Source: Fibrobacterota bacterium (GTDB taxonomy: Bacteria; Fibrobacterota; Chitinivibrionia; Chitinivibrionales; Chitinispirillaceae). Taken from it: a stretch of 64,000 nt of DNA. The stretch spans positions 38,336-102,335 of the forward strand of contig JAEZKP010000043.1 in the NCBI GenBank assembly GCA_023436145.1, written 5' to 3'. Positions within the stretch are counted from its first letter, which is position 1. Every line of letters begins with the position of its first letter. The notes beneath the pieces were generated by a model that saw only the letters and a list, made by a program, of their open reading frames with translations, had not been told where the DNA came from and searched no databases. The translations under genes and the position numbers were made by a program. This document shows, piece by piece, positions 43,197-52,473 of this stretch.

Positions 43197-44624
43197 TTGA
43201 ATCTTGGTCTTGACATGTCACTGAGGCTTCAGCAGAAGCTGTCATTTCAGATGATACAGTCACTGAAACTGCTGCAGGTTAATACTCTTCAGCTTGAGCA
43301 GCTCCTCAAGACTGAGCTGGAAATGAATCCAGTTCTGGAAGCTAATGAGGAGTTGGAGACCGAAACCGATGAAGCGCAGGAACAGCAGGAAAAGGAGAGC
43401 TCAGATAATAAAGAAGAAGAAGAGCTCGATATAAACGAAGACACCATCGATTGGGAGGAATACCTGGAGGAGGGTTTTGATCTGGGTTATTCCTATAACG
43501 AAGAGGTGGATAAAAACGAAGAACGTTATGAACCTACACCGATTTACCAGATCACCTTAGAGGAACACCTTAACAATCAGCTTTCCGAAAAAAAACTAAG
43601 TGAAAAAACCAAACTGTTGGTTCAACTGCTAATTGGAAGTCTGGATATCGACGGATACTTGCGTATCCCACTAGAAGATCTTGCAGATTTCGCCAAAGTA
43701 TCAGTATTCGAGATAGAAGAAGCTCTTCACATCCTCTGGAAAATGGAACCACATGGAGTAGGAGCTCGCAATCTTAGAGAATGTATCCTGCTTCAGTTGC
43801 GATATCGCGGTCTGGAAAAAACGCTGGCAATGCGAATCGTTGATGAGACCTGGGATCTTTTTGAAAAACTTAAAATTCCAGAGATCTCCAGACACTTTGG
43901 AGTGGAACCAAGGCAAATACAGGAAGCCCTGGACACTCTTAAATCAATAAACCCCAAACCAGGTTACCAATACAACCCAGATAAACCATCCACTATTATT
44001 CCCGATCTGATCGTGGAAAAAATCGATGGCAAGTTTATGGTAATGCTTAATGACCGCTCGGTTCCTTCGCTGCATATAAATAAATCCTATGCTAATCTGA
44101 TAAAGCGAGGCAGTAACGCAAAAAGAGACGTGAAAAAGTACATACGCGAAAAATTTAACAGTGCCACCTGGTTTATCCGTTCCATCGAGCAACGTAAGAC
44201 TACCATGCTCAAGGTGATGTACGCTATTATCGAACGTCAGAACGATTTCTTCGAAAAGGGCCCCCCAAATCTCCATCCGTTAAAGCTTCAGGATGTAGCA
44301 GATATGGTGGAAATGCATATATCCACAGTAAGTAGGGTCACCAGTAACAAATATGTGCAGACCAGACACGGAATATTCGAACTTAAATATTTCTTTACTG
44401 AAGCAGTGGGTCGGGATCCGGAAGGAACAGATATCTCTTCTGAGAGGATTAAAAACCGTATCAGGCAGTTAGTAAACTCCGAAAGTCCTAAAAAACCCTT
44501 GTCAGACCAAAAAATCTCTGACATTCTCTCGACCGAAAATTTGCCGGTTGCTCGCAGGACTGTAGCCAAATATAGAGAACAAATGAAAATTCTTCCCGCC
44601 AGGTTGCGTCAAAAATATGAATAA
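43197..44624 (+). CDS. rpoN: RNA polymerase sigma-54 factor RpoN
   Basis: 475 residues from a TTG start with AAGGAG seven bases upstream. Region I is Gln/Leu-rich (LRLQQKLSFQMIQSLKLLQ), followed by an acidic region II. Core-binding and HTH parts follow (TIIPDLIVEKIDGKFMVMLND, MLKVMYAIIERQNDFFEKGP, LKLQDVADMVEMHISTVSRVTSNKY). The RpoN box ARRTVAKYRE is present near the C-terminus. It recognises -24/-12 promoters and needs AAA+ enhancer-binding activators; none is encoded in this window. An 11-bp inverted repeat lies just past the stop. Confidence 0.96.
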   Translation: MNLGLDMSLRLQQKLSFQMIQSLKLLQVNTLQLEQLLKTELEMNPVLEANEELETETDEAQEQQEKESSDNKEEEELDINEDTIDWEEYLEEGFDLGYSYNEEVDKNEERYEPTPIYQITLEEHLNNQLSEKKLSEKTKLLVQLLIGSLDIDGYLRIPLEDLADFAKVSVFEIEEALHILWKMEPHGVGARNLRECILLQLRYRGLEKTLAMRIVDETWDLFEKLKIPEISRHFGVEPRQIQEALDTLKSINPKPGYQYNPDKPSTIIPDLIVEKIDGKFMVMLNDRSVPSLHINKSYANLIKRGSNAKRDVKKYIREKFNSATWFIRSIEQRKTTMLKVMYAIIERQNDFFEKGPPNLHPLKLQDVADMVEMHISTVSRVTSNKYVQTRHGIFELKYFFTEAVGRDPEGTDISSERIKNRIRQLVNSESPKKPLSDQKISDILSTENLPVARRTVAKYREQMKILPARLRQKYE

Positions 44625-44631
44625 TTTCGCC

Positions 44632-44680
44632 AGACTTTCCAACCAAAACATCTCATCTGTTAAGTCTGATTGGAAAGTCT
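44632..44680. repeat. 11-bp inverted repeat between rpoN and DUF4256
   Basis: AGACTTTCCAA (44632-44642) and TTGGAAAGTCT (44670-44680) are perfect complements separated by 27 bases, between two convergent genes. There is no T-run. It could stop transcription from both sides by a weak hairpin or be a repeat remnant. Confidence 0.6.
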
Positions 44681-44697
44681 GCCAATAATTCAGCTTT

Positions 44698-45282
44698 CTA
44701 TACTTTTAATGAACCGCGAAACCCCCTGTCACTATAATAAGATGCTGCACCATTATGATACACAAACACATGGCTATAGCGGCGATCTGCAAAGAGTGCT
44801 CCGCCAAGCTTCCTTATGTCAGAAGGGGTCGTTATCCAGCTGGATGTTCTGGTATCAAACTCCCCCAGCCTTTGCAAATCCCGATATTGTTCCTCAGTCA
44901 AAATATTAATTCCCATGGCGACTGCCATATCGATAGCATTATTTTTCGGTTTACCCTTCTTCCTTGACTCCTGCGCTTCCAGGTCGTAACAGATACTTCT
45001 GCGACCTGCAGGTGTTTCTGCTGAACAATCGTAAAATATATATTCTCCTGTTCCAGCATCATACCCTATCACATCCGGCTCACCACCAGTATTCTCCATT
45101 TCATTGAGTGACCACAACTTTTCAGAACTGATTTCTAATTTTTTCTGAATATCAGCCCAATTTAAACCTCCATGACGGTTCATGTTGTTCTTAAAACGGG
45201 CTTCCAACACCCTTAACAATTTTTCACGCTGCTCTGATGATAATTCTTTATTCCTTTCGTTTTTTTCATCAATTGGGGTCAT
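44698..45282 (-). CDS. DUF4256 family protein
   Basis: A 194-residue cytoplasmic protein matching DUF4256 in sequence wording: 'LEARFKNNMNRHGGLNWADI', 'LWSLNEMENTGGEPDVIG', 'GEYIFYDCSAETPAGRRSICYD' and 'SWITTPSDIRKLGGALFADRR' are typical. Function unknown. It stands alone, convergent with rpoN and divergent from lipA. The compact, conserved Trp/Glu/Asp/Cys pattern suggests an enzyme, but no fold can be assigned from the sequence alone. Confidence 0.82.
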   Translation of the reverse strand: MTPIDEKNERNKELSSEQREKLLRVLEARFKNNMNRHGGLNWADIQKKLEISSEKLWSLNEMENTGGEPDVIGYDAGTGEYIFYDCSAETPAGRRSICYDLEAQESRKKGKPKNNAIDMAVAMGINILTEEQYRDLQRLGEFDTRTSSWITTPSDIRKLGGALFADRRYSHVFVYHNGAASYYSDRGFRGSLKV

Positions 45283-45543
45283 GTTAGCTTCCTTATGTCG
45301 TCGTTTCTGATGTTTATTGATAGCAGTTTTTCTTTTTTAAACATATCCCATACCCTGCTCTGATATAATATTTGTTCCGATGAACCAGCTAGCTCTACTT
45401 TCTGTGACTTAATCAGAATAAGTGCTGTTTTTAAATCATTAATTTTCTGAAAACAAATTATATTCTCTTAACGTACTATGTATGGGTAACTTATCGGTTT
45501 TTAAAGAAATTACCGGTATCCTTATAAAGGTGAGCTCCAATAA

Positions 45544-46452
45544 ATGTTAGATTTAAAAGAAGGTTGTGATAGAAATAAGAAACTTCAGGGAACAATTCCT
45601 CCCTGGCTTAAGCGCAAAATTGCATACCCGGGTAAACATAACAGCATTCGGCATTATATCCACACCCAGGGCCTCCACACCGTCTGTGTGGAGGCAAAAT
45701 GCCCCAACAGAGCTGAATGCTATTCCAGAGGCGTAGCCACTTTTCTTATCATGGGTAATGTGTGCACCAGAAACTGCTCATTTTGCAGCGTTTCTCATGG
45801 TATCCCAGCAAAATTAGATCCATCTGAGCCAGAACATATTTTAGAGGCTGTCGCACAGCTTAATCTCAGACATGTGGTGATCACCTCGGTAACCAGAGAT
45901 GATCTTCCTGATGGCGGAGCTTCACATTATGCCCAGATAGTCAAAATGTTGAAAAGCCATCTTCCAAAGGTTACCACCGAGTTGTTAATCCCTGATTTTA
46001 AAGGAGATGTGGCAGCACTGAACACTGTTTTCAACAGTTTGCCGGACATTTTGAACCATAATGTCGAAACTGTACCTGAGCTCTACCCACTGGTTCGCCC
46101 CCAGGCTTCATTCCAAAGATCTCTGGAGGTGATCAGGCAAGCCTCTGAACAGGGCTTAACCACCAAATCTGGCATGATGGTTGGACTTGGTGAGAGGTAT
46201 GAAGAAGTGCTCAAAACAATGGAGGCTCTGCGAAGTGTTGGATGTTCAATTGTTACTATTGGCCAGTATCTGCGCCCATCTTCCGGGCAAATAAAAGTAA
46301 CCGAATTCATTGATCCGGAGGTATTTGAAAAATACTCAATAGCCGGAAAAAAGATGGGCTTTTCCGAAGTCTTTGCTGGCCCATTTGTAAGAAGCTCGTA
46401 CAGAGCGGATGAATTATTAAATGAGGTTCGTTTGAATTCTGTAACACCTTAA
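45544..46452 (+). CDS. lipA: Lipoyl synthase LipA
   Basis: 302 residues. The auxiliary cluster motif CVEAKCPNRAEC (CX4CX5C) and the radical SAM motif CTRNCSFC (CX3CX2C) are both intact, and GLTTKSGMMVGLGE and GQYLRPS are the conserved C-terminal elements. It inserts two sulfurs into octanoyl chains on lipoyl-dependent enzymes, using SAM. No lipB is adjacent. The chain is standard length, ending with a serine-containing RSSYRADE region, as in the family. Confidence 0.96.
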   Translation: MLDLKEGCDRNKKLQGTIPPWLKRKIAYPGKHNSIRHYIHTQGLHTVCVEAKCPNRAECYSRGVATFLIMGNVCTRNCSFCSVSHGIPAKLDPSEPEHILEAVAQLNLRHVVITSVTRDDLPDGGASHYAQIVKMLKSHLPKVTTELLIPDFKGDVAALNTVFNSLPDILNHNVETVPELYPLVRPQASFQRSLEVIRQASEQGLTTKSGMMVGLGERYEEVLKTMEALRSVGCSIVTIGQYLRPSSGQIKVTEFIDPEVFEKYSIAGKKMGFSEVFAGPFVRSSYRADELLNEVRLNSVTP

Positions 46453-46664
46453 CGCATTTACAACAGATAATAGTTGGATATGAAAAATAATCAGATACAA
46501 ACAATCGAAGTCAAAACTGGTCGGAAAATTAAACCTGAACTGTATAAACACTGTTCAAGTTCGAATATAAATGATAATATTATTCTTATTGTTTTTTAGA
46601 GAAACTGCCGGCACGCTGACAGTTTAAAGTTTTCGTTCAACCATTTCAGAAGGAGACGGTGACC

Positions 46665-46961
46665 ATGGAGATTCAGATCACCTCACGTCACAGCAAAGCA
46701 TCTCAGACACTTCAGGACACAATCACCGCCGAACTAAGCAAAATGGAGAAGTTCTTTGACAAGATCACCTCTGCACATGTAATTCTTGATAGTGAACATG
46801 TAGATAAAACCGTGGAAATCACTATGAACACTATGGGACATCAGGTGGTAGCTTTTGCTAAAGCAGAAAGTATCGGTAAGGCTATTGATGAAGCGCTGGC
46901 AAAAACAGAACGCCAGTTGAAAAAATTGAACCAGAAGATTAAAAGTCACAAACCAGCTTAA
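46665..46961 (+). CDS. hpf: Ribosome hibernation promoting factor HPF/RaiA (short)
   Basis: 98 residues from the ATG at 46665, which has AAGGAG nine bases upstream; the GTG two codons earlier is too close to it. The single HPF/YfiA domain shows IQITSRHSKASQTLQDTI and 'KMEKFFDKITSAHVILD' and ends with the basic ERQLKKLNQKIKSHK. It binds the 30S channel and helps inactivate 70S ribosomes in stationary phase. In many genomes hpf follows rpoN directly; here DUF4256 and lipA intervene. A strong hairpin terminator follows the stop. Confidence 0.93.
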   Translation: MEIQITSRHSKASQTLQDTITAELSKMEKFFDKITSAHVILDSEHVDKTVEITMNTMGHQVVAFAKAESIGKAIDEALAKTERQLKKLNQKIKSHKPA

Positions 46962-46975
46962 CATTTCCCTTTTTC

Positions 46976-47023
46976 AAAACTTTCCCGTAGCATAGAATTA
47001 TTTTGGCTGCGGGAAAGTTTTTC
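46976..47023 (+). terminator. Intrinsic terminator after hpf
   Basis: AAACTTTCCCG (46977-46987) pairs with CGGGAAAGTTT (47010-47020), and T follows on the right. It overlaps the upstream part of the next reading frame, which supports the later GTG start at 47051 for the MCE gene. Confidence 0.85.
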
Positions 47024-47050
47024 TGTTTCCGGGTTCGAAAGGAGTTGGTT

Positions 47051-47989
47051 GTGAAAAAAACCAATGTGGATCTGGTTGTTGGTGGATCCATCCTCATTTC
47101 GCTTGTGATTCTGATCGGTGGAGTTTTGTGGTTAAAGGATGTTTCCATATCTGCAAAAATGGTCTCTTACGCCGTGCTTTTCCCCAATGTTGGAACGCTT
47201 CAAATCGGAGATCCTGTAAAAGTCAATGGAGTATCCAAGGGATCTGTTTCTGATATCTATCTGCGGACCAATGGTGTTGCAGTAGTGATAGAAATCGATA
47301 AATCAGTAAAATTAACTGATTCCTGTCAGTTCAACGTTCAGAATATCGGTATAATGGGAGAACGCGGGATCGGAATCCAGTATTCTGCTAAGGGACAGCC
47401 TGTGAAGGCAAACACCAAAGCAGATACCAGTTTTCTTCCTGGTTTTTTTGATCCAGGAATAGCGGAAGCCATGTCTATGATGGGTGTGGTGTTAGCTGAA
47501 GTGGAAACATTGGTGGAAAATGTGAGTTCAATAGTACAAACCACTGTCGGGGATACAGCTTTTGTTTCTATTTTTAAAACCTTAGTTAATCGTCTGGATA
47601 CTATATCCAATGTTGCACAGACACTTCTCTCAGAAAACAAGCCGGTTATAGATCGCGGTTTAAAAAATTTGCAAACAATTTCCAGCGATCTTAAGGAAAT
47701 CGTTTCTAGGAACAGTGATCACATAGATGCAATAATGAATAATGGAGACTCTCTCTCGACTGCAGCACTGGGAATTGCCTCACAGGTTGATTCGCTCACT
47801 ATCTCATTAAATGAGATTATAAAGCAGGTGAAAGGAGGAGAGGGTTCTTTAGGAATGCTAATTAATGATTCCGGATTCTATCATGACATAAAAAGAACTG
47901 TAGCCAATTTGGATACCTTGATAAATGAAGTGCAGGGAGATGCGCTTAAACTGAGAATAAAACTAGGATTTGGGAAGAAAAAGAAATAA
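47051..47989 (+). CDS. MCE/MlaD family lipid-transport protein
   Basis: 312 residues from a GTG at 47051 with AAAGGAG upstream; a frame starting at 47003 would overlap the hpf terminator. A single N-terminal membrane anchor (VVGGSILISLVILIGGVLWL) is followed by one MCE domain with signature FPNVGTLQIGDPVKVNGVSKGSV. A helical C-terminal region (about 145-300) with NISS.. and ENKPVIDRGLKNLQTISSDLK follows, typical of these periplasmic proteins. They form hexameric rings moving phospholipids between membranes. The permease (MlaE) and ATPase (MlaF) partners are not in this window. It probably shares a transcript with HPr. Confidence 0.9.
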   Translation: MKKTNVDLVVGGSILISLVILIGGVLWLKDVSISAKMVSYAVLFPNVGTLQIGDPVKVNGVSKGSVSDIYLRTNGVAVVIEIDKSVKLTDSCQFNVQNIGIMGERGIGIQYSAKGQPVKANTKADTSFLPGFFDPGIAEAMSMMGVVLAEVETLVENVSSIVQTTVGDTAFVSIFKTLVNRLDTISNVAQTLLSENKPVIDRGLKNLQTISSDLKEIVSRNSDHIDAIMNNGDSLSTAALGIASQVDSLTISLNEIIKQVKGGEGSLGMLINDSGFYHDIKRTVANLDTLINEVQGDALKLRIKLGFGKKKK

Positions 47990-47995
47990 CGAGCT

Positions 47996-48262
47996 ATGGC
48001 AGAGAGAACTATTACAGTGACTAATACTTTAGGAATCCATGCCCGCCCAGCATCGATGATAGTGCAGACGGCCATGAAATTTAAATCCAACATTACTTTA
48101 ACCAAAGGCGGGGTATCAGCCGATGCTAAAAGTATCATGAGTGTAATGATGCTAGCTGCTGCTTATAAATCCCAGGTCCTTATCCGTGCAACCGGTGATG
48201 ATGAAAATGAAGCTATTGAAGGAATTGCTTCCCTGTTTGAGAAAAAATTTAATGAGGAATAA
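47996..48262 (+). CDS. ptsH: Phosphocarrier protein HPr
   Basis: 88 residues, normal length. The active-site His15 lies in GIHARPAS, and Ser46 (AKSIMSVM), the regulatory HPr kinase site, is present. The C-terminal DENEAIEGIASLF is typical. No enzyme I or EII is seen here, so whether this works in sugar uptake or only in regulation cannot be said. The gene starts six bases after the MCE stop. Confidence 0.93.
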   Translation: MAERTITVTNTLGIHARPASMIVQTAMKFKSNITLTKGGVSADAKSIMSVMMLAAAYKSQVLIRATGDDENEAIEGIASLFEKKFNEE

Positions 48263-48400
48263 CCCGACTCAACTACTATTTTATCCTCTTAATCCAGCTC
48301 CAACCTGATTATCGGAATTCTGCGATAACCGCACAGGAGTAACTGTTGTTTTTTGTGCATATTTTTCTTATTTAGATGAGTATTCCAAGAAAGGACCCCC

Positions 48401-49702
48401 ATGAGTGAGATTCGCATTGGTTTAATCGGTGCCGGAACGGTTGGTGGAGGTGTAGTCAAGGTTCTGGCAGGAAGGATTGAGGCTTTTAAAAAAGATCTGG
48501 GGCTTTCTGTAAAGCTGGCTCGAATTGCTGATAAGGTTAGCTCAAGATTTAGTGAGCTTCCGGTAGCTGATGCAATCTGTACAGCCGATGCTCAGGATAT
48601 TATCAACGACCCTTCAATTGATATAGTAATTGAGCTTGTTGGAGGAACCACTTTCGCCAAAACAGTGGTTCTGGATGCACTCAATCATAAAAAGCATGTC
48701 ATCACAGCCAATAAGGCATTAATTGCAGAGTTTGGGCCGCAAATCTTTGAGTGTGCAGAAAAAAATAATGTATCTCTGTACTTTGAAGCATCGGTGGGTG
48801 GCGGAATGCCGGTGATAAAAACTATCAGAGAGGGACTGGTGGGAAATGATGTATTCTCGGTGAAAACCATTATTAACGGGACCTGCAATTACATTCTCTC
48901 CACCATGACCGCAGAGGGGCTTCCCTTTGAACAGGTTCTTAAAGCTGCACAGCAAAAAGGATATGCAGAGGCAGATCCGACCCTGGATATTAGCGGAGGT
49001 GACAGTGGTCACAAGGTAGCCATTCTGGCTTCACTTATAAGCAACGGTTACATCGGGTATGATAAAATTTACAAAGAAGGTATTACCACCATCGGGGCGC
49101 AAGACATTGCATTTGCCAATGAATTGGGGTATGTCATAAAACTGTTGGGTATAATTAAGAAAGATAAAGGTGCGGATGGACTGGATGTACGGGTACACCC
49201 CGCAATGCTGAGGAAAAACCATATCCTTGCTTCTGTTTCAGACGCCTTCAATGCTGTTTTGCTCGAAGGTGATGCTGTTGGTCAGATTCTTCTTTATGGC
49301 AAAGGAGCCGGCCAGATGCCTACAGCCTCTGCAGTGGTAAGCGATGTTATAGATGTTGCCAGGAACATCACAGGCAAAACCCCCATCCGTGTACCGATGG
49401 ATTACTACAGCTCATCTCACGCTGTAAAAGTTAAAAACATTGACTCCATCACTTCCAGATACTATCTGAGATTCACTGTTGAAGACAAACCAGGAGTTCT
49501 GGCAGCTATCGCTTCAGATCTTGGCAGTCAGGGAATTTCCATCGCATCTGTAATGCAGAAGGAATTGCATCCTGACAACAGTGTTCCGGTTATTATTTTA
49601 ACACACCAGGCACTGGAAAAGGGAATTAATTCGGCTTTAAGAAAAATCGAACAATCTGATTATATCAGGGCCAAAACTCAATTAATCCGTATAGAAGATT
49701 AG
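48401..49702 (+). CDS. hom: Homoserine dehydrogenase
   Basis: 433 residues, ATG after AAGGA. N-terminal NAD(P)-binding GAGTVGGGV, then the substrate region (ITANKALIAEFG, FEASVGGGMPVIKTIREGL, GTCNYIL, GYAEADPTLDISGGD, KVAILA), and a C-terminal ACT domain (about 350-430; RFTVEDKPGVLAAIASDLG) that usually gives threonine feedback. It reduces aspartate semialdehyde to homoserine. The gene opens hom-thrC-apgM; aspartokinase is elsewhere. Confidence 0.97.
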   Translation: MSEIRIGLIGAGTVGGGVVKVLAGRIEAFKKDLGLSVKLARIADKVSSRFSELPVADAICTADAQDIINDPSIDIVIELVGGTTFAKTVVLDALNHKKHVITANKALIAEFGPQIFECAEKNNVSLYFEASVGGGMPVIKTIREGLVGNDVFSVKTIINGTCNYILSTMTAEGLPFEQVLKAAQQKGYAEADPTLDISGGDSGHKVAILASLISNGYIGYDKIYKEGITTIGAQDIAFANELGYVIKLLGIIKKDKGADGLDVRVHPAMLRKNHILASVSDAFNAVLLEGDAVGQILLYGKGAGQMPTASAVVSDVIDVARNITGKTPIRVPMDYYSSSHAVKVKNIDSITSRYYLRFTVEDKPGVLAAIASDLGSQGISIASVMQKELHPDNSVPVIILTHQALEKGINSALRKIEQSDYIRAKTQLIRIED

Positions 49703-49730
49703 GTAAACAATATTCTGCGATTGAGGAATT

Positions 49731-51221
49731 ATGCTTTATATCAGTACCAGAGGCAACCATTTACCAGTATCATCATCTGAGGCTATCTGTATGGGGATGG
49801 TTCCTCAGGGTGGTTTGTTTGTTCCGGAATCGGTTCCACACCTCAATAAGGATTTTCTATATTCAGCCGCCAGCTACCAGACTGTTGCACGTGAAGTTTT
49901 CAGCAGGTTTCTGACCGACTTTACCTCCGAAGAGCTTGATTTATGTATCAGCAAGGCCTATTGTTCTGAGAACTTTGGGAACAGTTCTATAACCAGTCAA
50001 ATACAGCTGGAACCCGGTTACTCTATTCTGGAATTGTGGCATGGACCAACTGCGGCTTTTAAAGATGTTGCTCTACAGATAATGCCCCATCTGCTGCAAG
50101 TCTCCAAGACCAAAAACAATTACTCCACTCATACGGCCATACTGGTTGCCACTTCCGGAGATACAGGTAAAGCCGCACTGGAAGGCTTTAAAAATTGCGA
50201 TGGTATCTCAATAATGGTGTTTTTCCCCCATGAGGGTGTAAGTGAACTGCAGCGGCTTCAGATGGTAACCACTGACGGCTCTAATACAGCGGTATTTGCG
50301 GTCAGAGGGAACTTTGACGATTGTCAAACTGCAGTAAAAAAGATATTCAGTGATCACTCACTCAAAGAAAGCCTCTCACAAAACAATATTGAGTTATCAT
50401 CAGCCAATTCAATTAACTGGGGTAGATTATGCCCTCAGATTGTCTATTATGTTAAATCATACATCGACCTGGTAGAGGGAAAACAGATTCAACCTGGTGA
50501 AGAAATCAATATCTGTGTACCAACCGGTAATTTCGGGAACATTCTGGCTGCATATTACGCCAAAAACATGGGTGTACCTGTAAAAAAACTTATTTGTGCA
50601 TCGAACAGAAACCATATTCTGCCCGATTTTTTCTCCAAAGGCATTTATGATTCAAATCGTGAATTTTTCAGAACCAATTCGCCATCTATGGATATTCTGA
50701 TTTCTTCAAATCTTGAAAGATTCCTTTTTGAGATCACCTGCCATAATGCAGAAAAAATCTACGCCTGGTATAAGTCTCTAAACACCAATGGCAGATTTGA
50801 AATTGATGCCACAACCAGACAAGCTATAGACTCGGTCATAATAAGCGGATGGGTAGATGAGGACGAGGTTCTCAAAACTATCGGAAATATGTACCAGAAA
50901 ACCGGCTACGTAGTTGACACACACACTGCAGTGGGAATTGCACTTTGCAACCGGCTTGGGCCTTTTGAGCACCACACTGTCATCGCTTCAACTGCAAGCC
51001 CATACAAATTCAGCTGTGATGTTATGAGTGGTATTGATAAAAACATACACAGTGATGAATTCGATTGCATAAAACAAATCTCTTCTATCTCCAATAAACC
51101 CGTACATCCCGCACTTTGCCACTTAAGAGAACGTCCGGTACTTCATCAATCGGTAATTGAAATAGATCAGATCAAGGACAGTATTCTCAACACCCTGAAA
51201 AAAACATGCCTATCAACATGA
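49731..51221 (+). CDS. thrC: Threonine synthase
   Basis: 496 residues after GAGGA. It is the longer, yeast/E. coli-type threonine synthase with PLP-lysine motif GPTAAFKDVALQ, then ATSGDTGKAALEG, and PTGNFGNILAAYYAKNMG for the phosphate-binding loop. It converts O-phosphohomoserine to threonine and so needs homoserine kinase upstream in the pathway. A ThrB-type GHMP kinase is not in this cluster. The next gene is an ApgM-like protein, a candidate for that step. Confidence 0.96.
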   Translation: MLYISTRGNHLPVSSSEAICMGMVPQGGLFVPESVPHLNKDFLYSAASYQTVAREVFSRFLTDFTSEELDLCISKAYCSENFGNSSITSQIQLEPGYSILELWHGPTAAFKDVALQIMPHLLQVSKTKNNYSTHTAILVATSGDTGKAALEGFKNCDGISIMVFFPHEGVSELQRLQMVTTDGSNTAVFAVRGNFDDCQTAVKKIFSDHSLKESLSQNNIELSSANSINWGRLCPQIVYYVKSYIDLVEGKQIQPGEEINICVPTGNFGNILAAYYAKNMGVPVKKLICASNRNHILPDFFSKGIYDSNREFFRTNSPSMDILISSNLERFLFEITCHNAEKIYAWYKSLNTNGRFEIDATTRQAIDSVIISGWVDEDEVLKTIGNMYQKTGYVVDTHTAVGIALCNRLGPFEHHTVIASTASPYKFSCDVMSGIDKNIHSDEFDCIKQISSISNKPVHPALCHLRERPVLHQSVIEIDQIKDSILNTLKKTCLST

Positions 51222-51278
51222 TACATTTTTTCCCGAAGTACCCCCGAATTTTCTTTCATTCATGGAGAATTACAGATA

Positions 51279-52460
51279 ATGAGCTATAAATATGCTATTC
51301 TGGTTGGTGATGGTATGGCGGATTTTCCAATAACAGAATTGGGAAATGTTACTCCGCTGGCCTATGCCAGAACACCAAATATGGACAAGGTTGCCAGTAG
51401 TGGACATACGGGTCTGGTTTCTACCATACCACATGGGATGCAGCCAGGCAGTGATGTGGCAAATCTTTCATTACTGGGCTATGATCCTGTTTGTTATTAC
51501 AGCGGCAGAGCCCCAATCGAAGCGGCCAGCATGAGAATCTCCCTGTCTCCAAACGATACTGCATTCAGATGCAATATTGTTACTATTGATAACAATTACA
51601 TGGTCGATTACTCAGCAGGTCACATTGACACTGAATGTGCAAATAAGATTATCCGTCAGCTGCAAAATCAACTGGGCACCGATAAGATCCGTTTTTATCC
51701 AGGAGTGAGCTACAGACATCTTCTGGTAATCTCCGATTTTCCGGAAGATCTTAAATGTACACCACCCCATGATATAACCGATTGCGAAATAACTCCATAT
51801 TTACCGACCGGAGATGGTGCACAAATGCTGATCTCTCTTATGGAGAAAGCACACTCTGTCATATCCGGGAGTGTAAATGAAAAGAGCAGCATTAATAATG
51901 AAGCGCAAGCCACAGATATATGGCTATGGGGGCAGGGGCGTTCTTTGAAACTTCCCACACTCAATGAACTGTTTGGTCTGAGCGGATCAGTAATCTCAGC
52001 GGTTGATCTGGTTAAAGGACTGGGGGTACTGGCTGGACTGGAAGTTCCTGAAATCAAAGGTGCTACTGGTTACCTGGGTACCAATTATGCCGGGAAAACA
52101 GAAGCTGCATTTAAGGCTTTTGAAAAGCAGGACCTTGTTTATCTGCATATTGAAGCACCTGATGAAACTTCCCACGAAGGATCACTGCAGAAAAAAATCC
52201 TCGCAATAGAGGAATTTGATGCTTTTGTGGTAGGTGAGATGTTAAAATATCAGAAAGAATACCCCAATCTGCGGATTCTAATCTCTCCGGATCACGCTAC
52301 ACCAATTTCATTGAAGACTCATTCGGCGGGGCCAGTCCCCTACTGCTGTTGCGGATCTGGGATTGATAAAGATTTAAGTCAAACTTACTCAGAAATTACT
52401 GCAGATAAAAAGCAGGTCTTGACCGGACCTGAACTCTTCAGATATTTTATCCAAAAATGA
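51279..52460 (+). CDS. apgM: ApgM-like alkaline-phosphatase-superfamily protein (candidate homoserine kinase)
   Basis: 393 residues. Metal-binding and catalytic elements of the archaeal-type 2,3-bisphosphoglycerate-independent phosphoglycerate mutase family are present: ILVGDGMADFP at the N-terminus, Ser in MQPGSDVANLSLLGYDP, EAPDETSHEG, and SPDHATP followed by THSAGPVP. The family is annotated as phosphoglycerate mutase, but bacterial members clustered with hom and thrC have been proposed as functional analogues of homoserine kinase (ThrB). Here it lies 57 bases after thrC, and no GHMP-type thrB is present, so homoserine phosphorylation is my preferred guess; mutase activity is the alternative. 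Confidence 0.85.
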   Translation: MSYKYAILVGDGMADFPITELGNVTPLAYARTPNMDKVASSGHTGLVSTIPHGMQPGSDVANLSLLGYDPVCYYSGRAPIEAASMRISLSPNDTAFRCNIVTIDNNYMVDYSAGHIDTECANKIIRQLQNQLGTDKIRFYPGVSYRHLLVISDFPEDLKCTPPHDITDCEITPYLPTGDGAQMLISLMEKAHSVISGSVNEKSSINNEAQATDIWLWGQGRSLKLPTLNELFGLSGSVISAVDLVKGLGVLAGLEVPEIKGATGYLGTNYAGKTEAAFKAFEKQDLVYLHIEAPDETSHEGSLQKKILAIEEFDAFVVGEMLKYQKEYPNLRILISPDHATPISLKTHSAGPVPYCCCGSGIDKDLSQTYSEITADKKQVLTGPELFRYFIQK

Positions 52461-52473
52461 GAAGCAAACTATA

